From contig JAJHOH010000001.1 of NCBI GenBank assembly GCA_021651055.1, forward strand, positions 1,302,001 to 1,366,000: a stretch of DNA of 64,000 nt, read 5' to 3'. The position numbers and the translations under genes were made by a program. Below, piece by piece: positions 62,473 through 64,000 of this stretch. The first letter of the stretch is position 1, and every line of letters begins with the position of its first letter. The notes under the pieces were generated by a model. It did not search any database. It had not been told where the DNA came from and saw only the letters and a program-made list of their open reading frames with translations. This DNA is from Candidatus Manganitrophus morganii (GTDB lineage: Bacteria > Nitrospirota > Nitrospiria > SBBL01 > Manganitrophaceae).

Positions 62473-64000
62473 CTACTTCTGGCCGTTGATGACGGAGTGG
62501 GCATCATAATTGTGCCTCATGTTAAATCCGTGACACCGGAGGTTGCAACCGGGACCGCGATGACCTTGGCTTTGATAATCGTCAAAGGGGCTTCCCGGCC
62601 CGTTGACCATGCGACCAAATCCCCACATCGGCTGATCTTCAAACCTCCCAAGTTCTGTACTCCCTTTTATATTCGGCTGGAAGTTGATGAGATGGGTATC
62701 GAGGTTGTGGCCCGGGTTCTCTTGAACAAAAGTGGGATCATTCAAACCAACATAGAGGGTGTTTCCGGCCTCCACATTGCTGTGGACGTTGTTGTGGCAT
62801 TCATGGCAGCGGGCATTCGTCCGCCCTACCAGGTGAAGCATGTGAAGGTTGCCCCCTGAATTTTGTCCATCGACATTGTTGGTTCCGCAGCGATAGAAAT
62901 TCGTCAGCCGCGCCGCGGGAGGGATGAATGCGTTGGTGACAGGATCCCTACGACAGTTCTCCACTCCCGTTCCGGAATCGGTCCAGGCGGGGGTGATGAA
63001 CGCCGCCTCGGCATGGCAGTTGTAGCAGAGGGCGAAATTCTGAGGATTATAGGTATTCCTCGCGTTGCCGCGGCCGACGTTTGTGACCGTGTCGCCGATC
63101 AACGCCGTTTCGGATGTCCCCACCTTCGTGTCATAGTTGGCCCGCAAGATCCTCTTATAGATCGATCCATGCGGCCCCTGGGCCGTGTTCGGATCATTGA
63201 GGCTCGCCGTTCGGGTCGCTTCCGGATTCACCGGAATATCGGGAGGAACATCGGTCGGCCGCCGGTAAGCGGTCCCCCGTGTATCGTCGAAGGTAATCGG
63301 CCCGGGGTAGTCAGGACAGCTCACGTTTTGACTGCCGTCCCAACAGCTGGTCAACGACGGGAATCCAAAGGCGCCGAAGATCCGATTCAAAGGAAGCGCC
63401 CCCCCCAGGTAGGTCCCGAAAAGATCGGTGTTGTGGCAGTCGGTGCAATGGATTGTCTTCTCCCGGCTGAGTCCCATTCTTCCGAGGAACTGTCCCTGCT
63501 GCGTCGGAACCGACATGTTGAGTGTGTAATTGTTCAAGACCCCCGACTGGTTTCTCCCCGGTTGAAAGACCGGGTGAAACGAATGATTAAATCGGGGTGG
63601 ATTCCTATCAGGGATCAGTCGCTCCAGCGGATCGGCCGGCTGAATACGGAAGTTCTCTAGATAGAAGGGGACGGAGGTCGGATCGAACTCCTTCCGCTTG
63701 TTGCTCCCATGCGCGTTGACGCCGAGCGCCGGATTGACCGGGCTGTTGCCGCGCGCCTGGACGACCTTGCCGGTGCCGACCGCGGTAAAGAGGGCCTCCC
63801 GGACATGGTTGTTGAAGGTGTTCCCGTGGCAGCGGAGGCAGACTTCATAGATGTACGGCTCGCGACGCTCATCGACCGACTTCAAGGTCGATGCGACGAT
63901 GCCGCTCCGGATCGTGACCCCCGGCATCCCTTGGAACCGATTCCGCCGGGTGACCCGATGCATGTTGTGGCAATCGACGCATTCGACATGGGAAGTGTCG
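62473..64000 (-). CDS. Multiheme c-type cytochrome (partial, 5' end beyond the right edge)
   Basis: The frame is open to the window edge; the Met at 63963 is internal, because a haem motif precedes it. Visible haem sites are CVDCH (near 63975), CLRCH, CTDCH, CYNCH, CHECH and a CNLRCH near the C-terminus, whose three-residue spacer is atypical. At least five CxxCH sites are present with extra distal histidines (HSFHP, HLVGR, NNVHSN). Such proteins carry electrons in the periplasm or across the outer membrane. There is no signal peptide within the window. It is upstream of the FGE-fold gene on the same strand and converges on the propeller lipoproteins. Confidence 0.92.
   Translation of the reverse strand, partial: DTSHVECVDCHNMHRVTRRNRFQGMPGVTIRSGIVASTLKSVDERREPYIYEVCLRCHGNTFNNHVREALFTAVGTGKVVQARGNSPVNPALGVNAHGSNKRKEFDPTSVPFYLENFRIQPADPLERLIPDRNPPRFNHSFHPVFQPGRNQSGVLNNYTLNMSVPTQQGQFLGRMGLSREKTIHCTDCHNTDLFGTYLGGALPLNRIFGAFGFPSLTSCWDGSQNVSCPDYPGPITFDDTRGTAYRRPTDVPPDIPVNPEATRTASLNDPNTAQGPHGSIYKRILRANYDTKVGTSETALIGDTVTNVGRGNARNTYNPQNFALCYNCHAEAAFITPAWTDSGTGVENCRRDPVTNAFIPPAARLTNFYRCGTNNVDGQNSGGNLHMLHLVGRTNARCHECHNNVHSNVEAGNTLYVGLNDPTFVQENPGHNLDTHLINFQPNIKGSTELGRFEDQPMWGFGRMVNGPGSPFDDYQSQGHRGPGCNLRCHGFNMRHNYDAHSVINGQK

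Overview
The window is a G+C-rich (roughly 60%) chromosomal segment from a diderm (Gram-negative-type) bacterium. An LptM-like lipoprotein, several lipobox proteins, an exported lytic transglycosylase and a multiheme c-type cytochrome point to an outer membrane. The gene order thrS-infC-rpmI-rplT, the long arg-lys-dap-folK-panC string, the DapL lysine route and the cytochrome/propeller lipoproteins fit Nitrospirota (Nitrospirae) or a close relative best. This is inference from gene content; there is no rRNA in the window.

Layout. 1-7.7 kb (minus strand): two RHS/YD-repeat surface proteins, the left one cut by the window edge and the right one 2166 aa with PKD, TIG and RHS-core domains. Between them is an A+T-richer strip holding the large gene's C-terminal tip, two tiny membrane proteins and a relic of a REP-associated transposase (RAYT). 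8-11.8 kb (minus): an Mrp/ApbC Fe-S carrier, a 29-aa bS22-like ribosomal miniprotein, a tandem USP protein and a DASS transporter. 11.9-18.2 kb: a lipoprotein-nadB operon behind a promoter with a perfect dyad, a lytic transglycosylase divergent from clpB with a 9-N9-9 dyad between them, and a Fis-type regulator. 18.3-21.7 kb: tRNA-Val and thrS-infC-rpmI-rplT. 21.7-29.5 kb (minus): def-fmt-htpX-rsmB-rpe-pheS-pheT, in which PheS/PheT are of the archaeal/eukaryal architecture. 29.7-32 kb: an exported unknown protein, pgi and initiator tRNA. 32.4-36.8 kb: c-di-GMP-type signalling proteins (GGDEF-EAL, HTH/Zn-ribbon, EAL-HDOD) and an exported AlgH-like protein. 36.8-39.6 kb: a secreted protein with two concanavalin-like/PKD units and a Ycf48-like propeller.

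39.8-54.7 kb is one co-directional string making arginine, lysine/diaminopimelate, folate and pantothenate precursors: argD-argF-argG-argH-lptM-radical SAM-lysA-TM protein-dapF-dapA-dapB-dapL-folK-deoxynucleoside kinase-panC. Many genes overlap or nearly touch. 54.8-64 kb: two giant paralogous propeller lipoproteins, then on the opposite strand a membrane-anchored SUMF1/FGE-fold protein preceded by a multiheme cytochrome c that runs off the right edge.

Palindromes with GTAG...CTAC feet (REP-like) recur at gene ends around 20.4, 21.2, 46.9, 48.6, 53.1 and 53.9 kb, with a related hairpin at 36.7 kb. They supply stop codons or C-terminal residues to several genes. A different kind of element, with arms of 7-base repeats, flanks dapL on both sides. 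The main candidates for new biology are the RHS tip/small membrane protein locus, the REP/RAYT system and its effect on coding ends, the archaeal-type PheRS at the ribosomal-protein locus, and the propeller-lipoprotein/cytochrome/FGE cluster. No CRISPR array, rRNA, prophage or complete insertion sequence was seen.
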